Shown one piece after another: positions 1 through 5,669 of a DNA stretch of 52,701 nt; within the stretch, counting starts at the first letter, position 1, and each line of letters begins with the position of its first letter. Origin of the DNA: a virus. The stretch lies in IMG/VR virus record IMGVR_UViG_3300023210_000044, positions 1 through 52,701 of that record, one strand, 5' to 3'. The notes beneath the pieces were generated by a model. It saw nothing but the letters and a program-made list of their open reading frames with translations. It made no database searches and was not told the origin of the DNA. A program made the translations under genes and the position numbers.

Positions 1-241
1 TGTCGATGTCCTTATTGCTATCCAGAAAGTGGACTGCCTCGCTGATGGTGAGTCCCGAAGCGTGTTTACCGTTTATCCGCAGGTTGATAAGCAGTGAGTC
101 TGCTGATCCATGATCGAACGAATTGGCGATTTTGCCAATGCTTAGTATCATGGATGCTGCGGCTTCATTGCTGTATGCTGTTTCGCAATGAACATCGTCA
201 AAGTCTGGTCTACGCACCGTGACGCTAACTTCATAGAACAT
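1..241 (-). CDS. Small unknown protein, 3' end cut by window edge
   Basis: An uninterrupted frame of 80 codons runs from an ATG at 241-239 off the left edge. The ATG follows the same hairpin-borne AAAGGA ribosome site used by the other genes of this minus-strand train, which fixes the start. The visible product begins MFYEVSVTVRRPDFDDV and resembles no family I recognise. It is the last gene seen in the train. If the window ends are joined (circular genome), the frame continues through 52701-52667 and stops at TAA 52666-52664, giving a 92-residue protein with a lysine-rich tail. Confidence 0.7.
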   Translation of the reverse strand, partial: MFYEVSVTVRRPDFDDVHCETAYSNEAAASMILSIGKIANSFDHGSADSLLINLRINGKHASGLTISEAVHFLDSNKDID

Positions 242-245
242 GTTG

Positions 246-307
246 GTTCCTTTCAAAGAACGCAGGTTATTGAAAAACTCTGCTGATCAATTAAGACCAG
301 CAGAGCG
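246..307 (-). repeat. Intercistronic terminator/RBS module, copy 1
   Basis: On the minus strand this reads as an 11-bp stem (CTCTGCTGGTC / GATCAGCAGAG, one G-U pair, loop TTAATT) followed by TTTTTC. A short spacer comes next, then a second small hairpin GTTCTTT-GA-AAGGAAC that holds the Shine-Dalgarno AAAGGA of the following gene. The first half looks like an intrinsic terminator and the second like a translation-control element. Spacer variant: CCTGCG. Six copies lie in this gene train. Confidence 0.9.
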
Positions 308-309
308 AG

Positions 310-519
310 TTATTTGACCGATACAACAAGGCCGTCTTTCAATTGAGCCTCGGCATACCATGTGTGTGGTGCAGGATAATGCGGCCCTTCCAATGTGGTG
401 TAGCCATCGGTCGGCTCATTACCGCCAAATGGGCCGATTTGAAAGATCCGCACCGCCTCACCCTCTTTGATTGCTCTTTTGAGTGCCGCTTTGCTTTTGA
501 AGTTTGTAGTGGTGTACAT
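310..519 (-). CDS. Small unknown protein, 69 aa
   Basis: ATG at 519-517 lies three bases after the AAGGAAC ribosome site of the repeat module, and TAA at 312-310 is followed by the next module, so both ends are well fixed. The N-terminal part is basic (KSKAALKRAIKEGE) and is followed by a glycine/proline-rich stretch. There is no membrane segment and no family is recognised. Like its neighbours it is a single-gene cassette between two copies of the module, which suggests exchangeable early accessory genes. Confidence 0.75.
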   Translation of the reverse strand: MYTTTNFKSKAALKRAIKEGEAVRIFQIGPFGGNEPTDGYTTLEGPHYPAPHTWYAEAQLKDGLVVSVK

Positions 520-522
520 TTT

Positions 523-583
523 GTTCCTTTCAAAGAACGCAGGTTATTGAAAAACTCTGCTGATCAATTAAGACCAGCAGAGC
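523..583 (-). repeat. Intercistronic terminator/RBS module, copy 2
   Basis: Same arrangement as copy 1: terminator-like stem identical in sequence, T-run, spacer CCTGCG, then the AAGGAAC hairpin just before the ATG at 519. It follows the stop of the lysine-rich paralogue A. Confidence 0.9.
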
Positions 584-591
584 GGTGTGGT

Positions 592-843
592 TTATCCGAT
601 CAATCGTTCAAGTTCAGCGACGAATGCTTTCCCACCTTTCTCATTGATTGCTTCAAGAATCTTACGGGCTTTTGATTTGCCAAAGCGAAACGGCAATTTT
701 TTCGGATCGCCGATTGTCATCAACTCATGACCATTGCCTTTGATGTATGTCACACATTCCAACTCCGATTTCAGTTCCGATGCCTCCATCTTGAATGCTT
801 TTTTGGTTGACGATTTCTTGACGGTGGTTTTGCTAGCTGCCAT
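592..843 (-). CDS. Lysine-rich small protein, paralogue A, 83 aa
   Basis: The product is basic, with an alanine/lysine/threonine-rich N-terminus (about residues 1-18) and a compact domain ending LPFRFGKSKARKILEAI...ELERLIG. From about residue 15 onward it is nearly identical to the gene at 2323-2571, so the pair is a recent duplication. The lysine-rich tail suggests nucleic-acid binding, but no family is recognised. The start is an ATG preceded by GAGAAAGG at eight bases. Unlike most neighbours it is not preceded by the repeat module but by its own structured leader (844-953), which paralogue B shares. Autoregulation through that leader is a possibility (inference). Confidence 0.8.
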   Translation of the reverse strand: MAASKTTVKKSSTKKAFKMEASELKSELECVTYIKGNGHELMTIGDPKKLPFRFGKSKARKILEAINEKGGKAFVAELERLIG

Positions 844-953
844 GGTGGTAGCCTTTCTCGGTCGTTTTGACCGTTTTGGTTTTGGCCGTTGCTGGCCGGT
901 TTGTTGAATCTCTCTGTCCTATCAAAGCGAAGCAACTAGGACAGAAGATTCAA
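844..953 (-). promoter_or_regulatory. Structured 5' leader of paralogue A
   Basis: Three stems precede the gene on the minus strand. A 17-bp stem with one bulge lies at 904-921 / 937-953 with a 15-base loop. A GGCC-N6-GGCC hairpin lies at 884-897. A CGGTC-AAAAC-GACCG hairpin lies at 859-873 just ahead of the ribosome site. The last two recur in the leader of paralogue B, with one compensatory base pair change (C-G here, T-A there). Confidence 0.6.
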
Positions 954-989
954 TTAAACAAGAGAAGAAAAGACTAAGATCTTATTGAA

Positions 990-1025
990 CCTAAAGGTCT
1001 GAATGGCCGTCAAGCCACCCAGACC
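990..1025 (-). terminator. Terminator-like hairpin after the 89-aa gene
   Basis: On the minus strand GGTCTG (1025-1020) pairs with CAGACC (1001-996), with an inner TGGC/GCCA stem, followed only by TTTAGG. The T-run is short, so termination may be weak. It separates the upstream cassettes from the leader of paralogue A. Confidence 0.35.
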
Positions 1026-1031
1026 ATGTGT

Positions 1032-1301
1032 TTACTTACGTTTTGACTCTTGAGCATCCTTCATGTCGATGATGTGAGTTGGATCACCGTCATTGATGTC
1101 AGACCACACGATGATTCTCACTTCATCCTCATGCTTTTCGATCAAGATAGGGAAGCCAAAGCCATCTTCAGCCGCCGCTTCACCATGACCCTCGGGACAG
1201 ATGTAAATGCCCTGATTGTCTAGGCTGATTTTCACCTTGATTGCCGTTTTGTCTGATGGTAGGTCAGCCAAGTCCAGTATTGTGTGAACTATTTCTTCCA
1301 T
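1032..1301 (-). CDS. Small acidic unknown protein, 89 aa
   Basis: ATG at 1301-1299 directly follows a copy of the module's AAAGGA ribosome site. The product is acidic overall (MEEIVHTILDLADLPSD...), with predicted beta strands rich in I/V and a lysine/arginine C-terminus. No transmembrane segment or known motif is visible. It belongs to the same train of cassettes and may be an early takeover or anti-defence protein, but nothing in the sequence shows this. Confidence 0.75.
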   Translation of the reverse strand: MEEIVHTILDLADLPSDKTAIKVKISLDNQGIYICPEGHGEAAAEDGFGFPILIEKHEDEVRIIVWSDINDGDPTHIIDMKDAQESKRK

Positions 1302-1304
1302 TTT

Positions 1305-1366
1305 GTTCCTTTCAAAGAACGCGGGTTATTGAAAAACTCTGCTGATCAATTAAGACCAGCAGAGCG
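1305..1366 (-). repeat. Intercistronic terminator/RBS module, copy 3
   Basis: Identical terminator-like stem and T-run, spacer variant CCCGCG, with the AAGGAAC hairpin immediately upstream of the ATG at 1301. Confidence 0.9.
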
Positions 1367-1372
1367 TTGTGG

Positions 1373-1663
1373 TTACTCTAATTCGCCAAGTACTTCATCC
1401 AGCTTTTCGCCAAGACAGTCAAGACACCAAGGGCAATTGTCTTCATGATCAATCTGGTCATGGCATTCATCGCATTCACCATCAATAAGATAGCTTTCCG
1501 AGACTGGGATGTAGACAGTACCCAGATCGGCTCCATCTTGACTTAGTTTGTCTTGAATAGCTTGATCCAAAGCTTGCATTGTTAGGTCAATAGCGACCCA
1601 ATCAGATCCATTGCTATTTCCAACACTATTTTCCGCCGCCATTTCGGGGCTTAAAGTGAGCAT
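1373..1663 (-). CDS. Small zinc-ribbon-like protein, 96 aa
   Basis: The C-terminal third contains CDEC, then after about ten residues CPWC and a further C (CPWCLDC), which looks like a paired-knuckle zinc-binding ribbon. The first half is neutral to acidic and featureless. The start follows a copy of the repeat module. Zinc ribbons are common in small phage proteins that touch nucleic acids or host RNA polymerase, but its partner is unknown. Confidence 0.75.
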   Translation of the reverse strand: MLTLSPEMAAENSVGNSNGSDWVAIDLTMQALDQAIQDKLSQDGADLGTVYIPVSESYLIDGECDECHDQIDHEDNCPWCLDCLGEKLDEVLGELE

Positions 1664-1666
1664 TTT

Positions 1667-1728
1667 GTTCCTTTCAAAGAACGCGGGTTATTGAAAAACT
1701 CTGCTGATCAATTAAGACCAGCAGAGCG
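1667..1728 (-). repeat. Intercistronic terminator/RBS module, copy 4
   Basis: Same stem, loop and T-run as the others, spacer CCCGCG, ending at the ribosome site of the zinc-ribbon gene. Confidence 0.9.
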
Positions 1729-1734
1729 GTGTGG

Positions 1735-1992
1735 TTACCGATCCATGTCGGCAGTCATCAATTCAAGAATCTTTTTTTGAATACGTTTTTTGGCCCAGCG
1801 GATTTCCTCTTCGGCTTCATCAAGGCAAAATACTGCATCTGTCAGTTGAGATCGATCCTTGACCATCTCCCAAATACATGCATCATCATGCATTTCGGTG
1901 TCGATTCTAATTTGGCCCAGATACTCAACTGCCTTATCAACGCGATTCTTAATTGATGCAATGCCGATAACTTGGTCACATTCGTCATACAT
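1735..1992 (-). CDS. Small alpha-helical unknown protein, 85 aa
   Basis: The product is predicted mostly helical, with charged heptad-like stretches in the second half (DEAEEEIRWAKKRIQKKIL), suggesting a coiled coil. There is no catalytic motif. The start is ATG 1992-1990, a few bases past the module's AAGGAAC. A gene in the same cassette train as its neighbours; function unknown. Confidence 0.75.
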   Translation of the reverse strand: MYDECDQVIGIASIKNRVDKAVEYLGQIRIDTEMHDDACIWEMVKDRSQLTDAVFCLDEAEEEIRWAKKRIQKKILELMTADMDR

Positions 1993-1997
1993 GATTT

Positions 1998-2059
1998 GTT
2001 CCTTTCAAAGAACGCGGGTTATTGAAAAACTCTGCTGATCAATTAAGACCAGCAGAGCG
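1998..2059 (-). repeat. Intercistronic terminator/RBS module, copy 5
   Basis: Same stem, T-run and AAGGAAC hairpin; spacer CCCGCG. Five bases, slightly more than in the other copies, separate it from the ATG at 1992. Confidence 0.9.
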
Positions 2060-2065
2060 GTGTGG

Positions 2066-2248
2066 TTACCGATCAGGGCGACGACGACGAGCTGTCTTTC
2101 TTGTCTTAGTTGAATCACTGATCTTTATTTGATCACTGGTCGCCGACAGTGTTTGGCGAATCGCATCATGGATAATCGTACGTCTTTCCATGAATGTCTC
2201 TAATGATAATACGTTTCGTTTTTGTTGAGCCGTGATGTGTAATCGCAT
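2066..2248 (-). CDS. Small basic unknown protein, 60 aa
   Basis: Strongly basic, ending in an arginine-rich tail (ARRRRPDR), with a central helix (MERRTIIHDAIRQTL). The tail suggests RNA or DNA binding. It is fixed at both ends by module copies. No homologue is recognised. Confidence 0.7.
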   Translation of the reverse strand: MRLHITAQQKRNVLSLETFMERRTIIHDAIRQTLSATSDQIKISDSTKTRKTARRRRPDR

Positions 2249-2253
2249 CTTTT

Positions 2254-2315
2254 GTTCCTTTCAAAGAACGTGTGTTATTGAAAAACTCTGCTGATCAATT
2301 AAGACCAGCAGAGCG
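2254..2315 (-). repeat. Intercistronic terminator/RBS module, copy 6
   Basis: Terminator-like stem identical to the other five; the spacer differs most here (CACACG instead of CCCGCG). It lies between paralogue B and the 60-aa basic protein. Confidence 0.9.
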
Positions 2316-2322
2316 TCATGGT

Positions 2323-2571
2323 TTATCCGATCAATCGTTCAAGTTCAGCGACGAATGCTTTCCCACCTTTCTCATTGATTGCTTCAAGAATCTTACGGGC
2401 TTTTGATTTGCCAAAGCGGAAAGGGAGTTTTTTCGGATCGCCGATCGTCATCAATTCATGACCATTGCCTTTGATGTATGTCACACATTTCAGCTCCGAT
2501 TTCAGAGCGGATGCTTCCATCTTGAATGCTTTTTTGGTCGTTTTCTTCGATGCTTTTTTGGTTGCTGCCAT
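2323..2571 (-). CDS. Lysine-rich small protein, paralogue B, 82 aa
   Basis: Near copy of the gene at 592-843: the C-terminal ~65 residues differ at only a couple of positions, and the lysine-rich first 15 residues differ more. I take ATG 2571-2569 as start because it aligns with the start of paralogue A; the frame extends upstream only to a TTG. It is the first gene of the minus-strand train, downstream of a ~250-base structured leader, so it would be transcribed first. Nucleic-acid binding is plausible from the basic N-terminus but unproven. Confidence 0.8.
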   Translation of the reverse strand: MAATKKASKKTTKKAFKMEASALKSELKCVTYIKGNGHELMTIGDPKKLPFRFGKSKARKILEAINEKGGKAFVAELERLIG

Positions 2572-2820
2572 GGTAGTGACTCGCTTTCTGGTCGTTTTGA
2601 CCAAGTGGTTGGTGGCCGTTGCTGGCCGATTTTGGGTCGTCCTGTCTTCTAAAACCTTTCTGTCTTTCTAAATCTCTCAATCCCCCACAAAGAAAGACGG
2701 AGGCTTTGGGAGTCATTCGGGGGATTGAAGATTTCTAAAGACTAAGAAAGTTTTAAGACAGGAAGATCTTTTAGGATTGAAGAATGAAGAAAGAATGATC
2801 TTTTTGAAGATTTTGATGCG
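2572..2820 (-). promoter_or_regulatory. Long structured leader of the minus-strand gene train
   Basis: The leader holds a very long imperfect hairpin: arm 2641-2686 pairs with 2718-2762 over about 40 base pairs, broken by small bulges (CT, C, TA, a 2x2 loop, C), with a 31-base apical loop. Closer to the gene are the GGCC-N6-GGCC hairpin (2614-2627) and TGGTC-AAAAC-GACCA (2589-2603), both shared with the leader of paralogue A. Length and position suggest RNA processing or translational control. Confidence 0.6.
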
Positions 2821-2826
2821 TGTGCG

Positions 2827-2832
2827 ATTATA
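2827..2832 (-). promoter_or_regulatory. Candidate -10 element of the leftward promoter
   Basis: A consensus TATAAT on the minus strand lies at the expected place, just upstream of the long leader. No good -35 is visible at 16-18 bases, so it may depend on an activator. It would start the transcript near 2820. Confidence 0.45.
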
Positions 2833-2899
2833 CATCGAAACTAGGGCCAAAAAACGGTGTAAAACGGGCACATATGATCGCGTGTTTGACACTTTGCTA

Positions 2900-2929
2900 T
2901 TGACAACGGCCCAAATCGCTGTCTAAACT
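2900..2929 (+). promoter_or_regulatory. Promoter P0, predicted leaderless start
   Basis: TTGACA (2900-2905), 18 bases, TAAACT (2924-2929), then six bases to ATG 2936. A transcription start seven bases past the -10 falls on the A of the ATG. A second TTGACA lies at 2886-2891. The spacer has no clear CTGC-N5-GCAG dyad, unlike the other promoters. Confidence 0.65.
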
Positions 2930-2935
2930 AGTCTT

Positions 2936-3385
2936 ATGCTTGATTCACCTACGCGACAAAGCGGCGAAAATGTCAGGGCAAACTGCAATGTTGTCTCTAA
3001 TGACTCATTCAGCGCGTCTTCGGATAAAAACAACTCTGGAGATAGCACTATAAGAGGCAGAATAAGAGGTGGTCGTCGAGTTTCGGAGCATTTGTGTGAT
3101 CAGCTAGAACTAAATGAAGCTGATGTGAGGAAAATCGCCGTAAATGCTGATTTGACGATAGCGGAAAGGATGGCAGCAAAATGGGCACTTCGTTGTCTTA
3201 CTGATGATACAACGAGAGGTGGCATTCCTTTGGCGTCTTATGATATCGACAGGCTGATGGATCGAACTGTTGGCCGTCCTAGTCAGCAAGTAAACATCAC
3301 GGAAGAACACAAGACAGTCAATGTGATCAATCTAACTCGCGAGGCTCTTGACGATGCCAAGGAAGCGCTGACCATCGACATATAG
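2936..3385 (+). CDS. Possible terminase small subunit, 149 aa
   Basis: The first ~45 residues are polar and disordered, followed by an arginine/glycine patch (RGRIRGGRRV) and a helical domain. The region ending DRLMDRTVGRPSQQVNIT resembles the 'L-ER-x-G-KPxQ' segment common in small terminase-type phage proteins, which is why I suggest DNA recognition for packaging. This is a weak family call, and a regulator is an alternative. No ribosome site precedes ATG 2936, and the promoter places the transcript start on it. It stands alone, 3.1 kb before the large terminase. Confidence 0.4.
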   Translation: MLDSPTRQSGENVRANCNVVSNDSFSASSDKNNSGDSTIRGRIRGGRRVSEHLCDQLELNEADVRKIAVNADLTIAERMAAKWALRCLTDDTTRGGIPLASYDIDRLMDRTVGRPSQQVNITEEHKTVNVINLTREALDDAKEALTIDI

Positions 3386-3585
3386 TCACGGTTCTCTCTA
3401 TACCCCGCGTTAACGCACAATAGAGTCACGGTTTTGTTTAGAAGCGTGATTGATCGAATTGCCCCTCAAGATGTGTGTGTTAACGCGTGTATCTTGGCGG
3501 CTCACCATCCTGACCCGCCTCTCAGATCGGGCAACGGATCCGTAAGGATAACGCAACTATATTCCACACAACATATTTCAAAACA

Positions 3586-3613
3586 TTGACTGCCGTTAAC
3601 AGGCTTTTATTTT
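3586..3613 (+). promoter_or_regulatory. Promoter-like site P1 with partial operator
   Basis: TTGACT (3586-3591), then 16 bases, then TATTTT (3608-3613). The spacer contains CTGC-CGTTA-ACAG, a one-base variant of the CTGC-N5-GCAG dyad of P2. The -10 is poor, so this may be an upstream operator half of a tandem pair 53 bp apart, not an active promoter. Confidence 0.45.
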
Positions 3614-3638
3614 ATTTTCAAAAACTCACCCCAACCCC

Positions 3639-3667
3639 TTGACTGCCGTTGGCAGGTATGGTAAGAT
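3639..3667 (+). promoter_or_regulatory. Promoter P2 with operator dyad, predicted leaderless start
   Basis: TTGACT (3639-3644), 17 bases, TAAGAT (3662-3667), then six bases to ATG 3674. The dyad CTGC-CGTTG-GCAG fills the front of the spacer, overlapping the -35. The transcript should begin at the start codon of the operon's first gene. Confidence 0.75.
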
Positions 3668-3673
3668 AACGAT

Positions 3674-3913
3674 ATGGCACTTGACAGCAACAACAAAAGT
3701 TTCAAAGAGCTGATGGACAAGGCTATTGAGGAAAGCATCCCTACCCCGGAAGAGTTCTGGGGCATAATCGGTTCGTCACCGCAGTTCCTTGGCACGGCCC
3801 CTCAGGACCGCGAGCTTCTCGCCGAGCTCCTTGGCACCAAGGAGCTTCGTTACAAGTTCGAGATTTCGTCAACGGGCGGCTTAACCATTACGGATAGAGG
3901 GCCACGATCATGA
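3674..3913 (+). CDS. Small unknown protein, 79 aa, leaderless operon head
   Basis: Acidic helical N-terminal half (KELMDKAIEESIPTPEEF) and a polar C-terminus; no known motif. It is the first gene of a four-gene operon in which each gene overlaps the next. The ATG lies six bases past the -10 of P2 with no room for a ribosome site, so translation should start from a leaderless message. Its stop overlaps the next start (ATGA). Confidence 0.75.
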   Translation: MALDSNNKSFKELMDKAIEESIPTPEEFWGIIGSSPQFLGTAPQDRELLAELLGTKELRYKFEISSTGGLTITDRGPRS

Positions 3914-4188
3914 CGCGTTCAGACATCCCCGACGAGATCAGCACCCGTGCCTTTGACAAGGGTGAATACGTCACCGCCGAAACCAAGGAGGAGACGGATG
4001 ACTGGCACGACCAGATGCAGGGCCTTCAGGATATTAGTGATGTGCCTTTGTTCTTGCGTGACCGCGACCAGCTTGAAGAATTGCCAGCCTCTGCGGCGGG
4101 TCGCGCGATGATGGCTGAAGACGAGTTCTTTAATAAGAAGCCAAGTTTATGGCAGAAGGTAAAGCGATGGGTGACTGGGAGTATATAA
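3910..4188 (+). CDS. Small unknown protein, 92 aa
   Basis: Starts in an ATGA overlap with the previous gene, so translation is probably coupled. The body is acidic; the last ~18 residues (KKPSLWQKVKRWVTGSI) form a basic amphipathic helix that could bind membrane, DNA or a protein partner. No family is recognised. Confidence 0.75.
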   Translation: MTRSDIPDEISTRAFDKGEYVTAETKEETDDWHDQMQGLQDISDVPLFLRDRDQLEELPASAAGRAMMAEDEFFNKKPSLWQKVKRWVTGSI

Positions 4189-4427
4189 GAACAGGATTCG
4201 GCGACGACGCCGAGAACTTGCATTGCGGCGACTGTAAGGTTGCTTGGACTGGGCCACCTCGTTGTCCAGAGTGCGGCAAGGCAAATGAGTATAATGAGCG
4301 GACCCTCGATCACGAGGCGTACGTTAATGGCGTGTTTCTTCCTGTTGTTCAGGAGGTATTTGAAGACACGTTTTCGGTAATTGATTCCCCTAAATGTTTG
4401 GAGCATCCAGATGGCGACGACAGTTAA
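4167..4427 (+). CDS. Small zinc-ribbon protein, 86 aa
   Basis: CGDC near residue 20 and CPEC about ten residues later form a canonical two-knuckle zinc ribbon; the rest is acidic. I chose ATG 4167 because AGAAGG sits seven bases before it; an in-frame ATG at 4149 would add six residues and lacks a comparable site. Overlaps both neighbours. Zinc ribbons of this type often sit in small regulatory or nucleic-acid-binding phage proteins; the target is unknown. Confidence 0.75.
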   Translation: MGDWEYIRTGFGDDAENLHCGDCKVAWTGPPRCPECGKANEYNERTLDHEAYVNGVFLPVVQEVFEDTFSVIDSPKCLEHPDGDDS

Positions 4428-4791
4428 AATTGGTGACAGTTTAAAGTTTCATTTGAACGAGCAGGAGATTCATGGTTTTAAAACCTTCGGCGAGCCCGGC
4501 ACTGACGGTCCTCACGAGGCGGAGGTTGTGGCTGTTGTGGGGGATGGTGGGCATGTGGATGTCGAGGCGATTGATAGCAGGGGCAACAAGCACCGCATCA
4601 ACAACCTTCCAGTGAGTCCAGCCAAGTCAGGGCAATCTTTTGTTACAGGTTGCGAGGCAGTTACCGAAGTGGAAAAGCCACTTGGGACAGCCACATCAGA
4701 AGAGTCATCCACTACCTTGGATGGCTCTGCCGCCGTAGATGACATCGTTTCTAACGATCCCTCGGATGGTACTTTAGAAACATCGGATTAA
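4411..4791 (+). CDS. Unknown protein with disordered acidic tail, 126 aa
   Basis: Start ATG 4411 is supported by GGAG seven bases upstream and gives MATTVKIGDSLKFHL. The first ~75 residues look like a small beta-barrel-type domain (alternating V/I strands, glycines). The last ~45 are serine/threonine/aspartate-rich and probably disordered. It is the final gene of the P2 operon. No family assignment is possible. Confidence 0.7.
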   Translation: MATTVKIGDSLKFHLNEQEIHGFKTFGEPGTDGPHEAEVVAVVGDGGHVDVEAIDSRGNKHRINNLPVSPAKSGQSFVTGCEAVTEVEKPLGTATSEESSTTLDGSAAVDDIVSNDPSDGTLETSD

Positions 4792-4973
4792 CCAAGCCCC
4801 CGGTAGCCGGATCGTCGGGGTTCCCTCGGCGGTTCGGTTTCGCCCGCTGTGATCCGACGTTGATCTACCCTGCCCCACAAAGGCACTTTGATGGGATGGG
4901 ATCTGCAGAGCGTCGGGGAGTGGGCACTAACTTGTCGGTGCGGATTCATATTCGCCGCTTGTATAATGACGCA
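4792..4973 (+). other. Non-coding stretch with stem-loop potential
   Basis: No convincing gene on either strand. CGTCGG (4815-4820) can pair with CCGACG (4854-4859) around a GGCG/CGCC inner stem, and TGCCCAC-type and GTGGGCA segments pair across 4870-4928. It may be the 3' part of the P2 transcript or a decayed gene. Confidence 0.35.
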
Positions 4974-5143
4974 GGCTCTTGCCATAACCTTCAGCGAAAG
5001 CTGACCGTTGCCAGCAAGAGCAGGTGCTCCTTTAACCTCCGCATGATGGGGGTCGTGTACAAGGATCATGGCTGATTTTTTAACGTATTCTCTTTCTCCT
5101 CCGGCCTCCACCGTTTTTCTAGGCGGTGGAGGCTTTTTCTTTT
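4974..5143 (+). ncRNA. Candidate small structured RNA
   Basis: TATAAT at 4962-4967 would start a transcript near 4974, although no good -35 is seen. It opens with GCTCTTGC (4975-4982) pairing with GCAAGAGC (5014-5021), which encloses TCAGC-GAAA-GCTGA, a GNRA-capped stem, and it ends at the strong terminator 5104-5143. No credible reading frame explains the stretch. It could equally be the 3' untranslated region of the preceding operon. Confidence 0.35.
5104..5143 (+). terminator. Intrinsic terminator of the rightward small-gene operon
   Basis: Perfect 10-bp stem GCCTCCACCG (5104-5113) / CGGTGGAGGC (5124-5133), 10-base loop, then TTTTTCTTTT. It faces the convergent minus-strand operon, and its stem covers the last codons of the 68-aa minus gene. 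There is no T-run for the minus direction. Confidence 0.9.
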
Positions 5144-5325
5144 GGCATTCCGAGGTAGATGGTATGCCCCCGGGTGAACATACTTGCTGCTGCGGGTACT
5201 CCTATGGCGATGTACCCACCGCCATGGCGGTCCATGTAGAACAGGTCGCTCCCGCAGAGTGCTAGTTGGAGCCGCCGCTTTAGCGATGCGTTCTCGGCTT
5301 GCAGCGTTGCTAATAATTCATTCAT
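5119..5325 (-). CDS. Small unknown protein, 68 aa
   Basis: Begins in a TAATG overlap with the nuclease gene, so it is probably coupled to it. The first ~20 residues (LLATLQAENASLKRRLQLAL) form a leucine heptad coiled coil; a glycine-rich segment follows (RHGGGYIAIGVPAA). Its last codons lie in the stem of the facing terminator. Function unknown; last gene of the integrase operon. Confidence 0.65.
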   Translation of the reverse strand: MNELLATLQAENASLKRRLQLALCGSDLFYMDRHGGGYIAIGVPAAASMFTRGHTIYLGMPKEKASTA

Positions 5326-5669
5326 TACAAATACTCCGTGGCGTGTCCTTTGCGGATCAAGTGCTTGTTAACATCGGTTCTGTCGTGATAAATCGTTGCT
5401 AACCAGCGACCATACTTGCCTTTTCCGTGCGTCCTAACCAGCACTTCTTTATGTAAGATCAAACTTCGCAAATAGTCTCTTGCTTCGTAGGCTCTTTTCT
5501 TAACGTCGCCGTGAGTGCCGCGCAACTCAGGTGTATCAATACCCTTGAGTCTTAGTTTGGCTGATTTAAGAATGATACCGAAACCAATGTCCAAGTCGCA
5601 AGTCACAGTGTCTCCATCATATACTCTTGTGATCATACCCACGTTAAGTCTTGTTGGTTGGCGACTCAT
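5325..5669 (-). CDS. Staphylococcal-nuclease-like (SNase) protein, 114 aa
   Basis: The SNase fold is recognisable by VYDGDT (residues 16-21), RLKGIDTPE (40-48) and GKYGRWLA (84-91). These supply the metal-binding aspartates (D20, D45) and catalytic residues equivalent to R35, E43 and R87 of the classical nuclease (here R40, E48, R88). All are present, so a calcium-type phosphodiesterase acting on DNA or RNA is expected. No signal peptide is visible, so it should act inside the cell. It sits in the integrase operon, overlapping both neighbours; possible roles are host DNA degradation or recombination. Confidence 0.88.
   Translation of the reverse strand: MSRQPTRLNVGMITRVYDGDTVTCDLDIGFGIILKSAKLRLKGIDTPELRGTHGDVKKRAYEARDYLRSLILHKEVLVRTHGKGKYGRWLATIYHDRTDVNKHLIRKGHATEYL

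Larger units (their letters stand above)
3386..3673 (+). other. Non-coding region with repeats between two leaderless genes
   Basis: No credible gene. A direct repeat AGTCACGGTT occurs at 3384-3393 and 3424-3433. An inverted pair CGCGTTAACGCACA (3406-3419) / TGTGTGTTAACGCG (3474-3487) has GTTAAC cores. Promoters P1 and P2 lie at its right end. It could hold a regulator-binding site or a replication origin; the sequence alone does not decide. Confidence 0.5.

Noticed and set aside
246-2315. CRISPR array
   Set aside because: The repeats are regularly formed but are separated by whole protein genes of 180-290 bp (one interval holds two genes) and carry terminator and ribosome-site features; no cas genes are present.
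4830-4860. tRNA T-arm-like element (GGCGG-TTCGGTT-TCGCC)
   Set aside because: A 5-bp stem with a 7-base loop is present, but the loop lacks the expected A after TTCR. No acceptor, D or anticodon stems can be built around it, and no CCA end fits.
4788-5111. Minus-strand open frame of 107 codons opposite the structured region
   Set aside because: It starts inside the plus-strand terminator stem, lacks a ribosome site, and its composition reads like a shadow of non-coding DNA.
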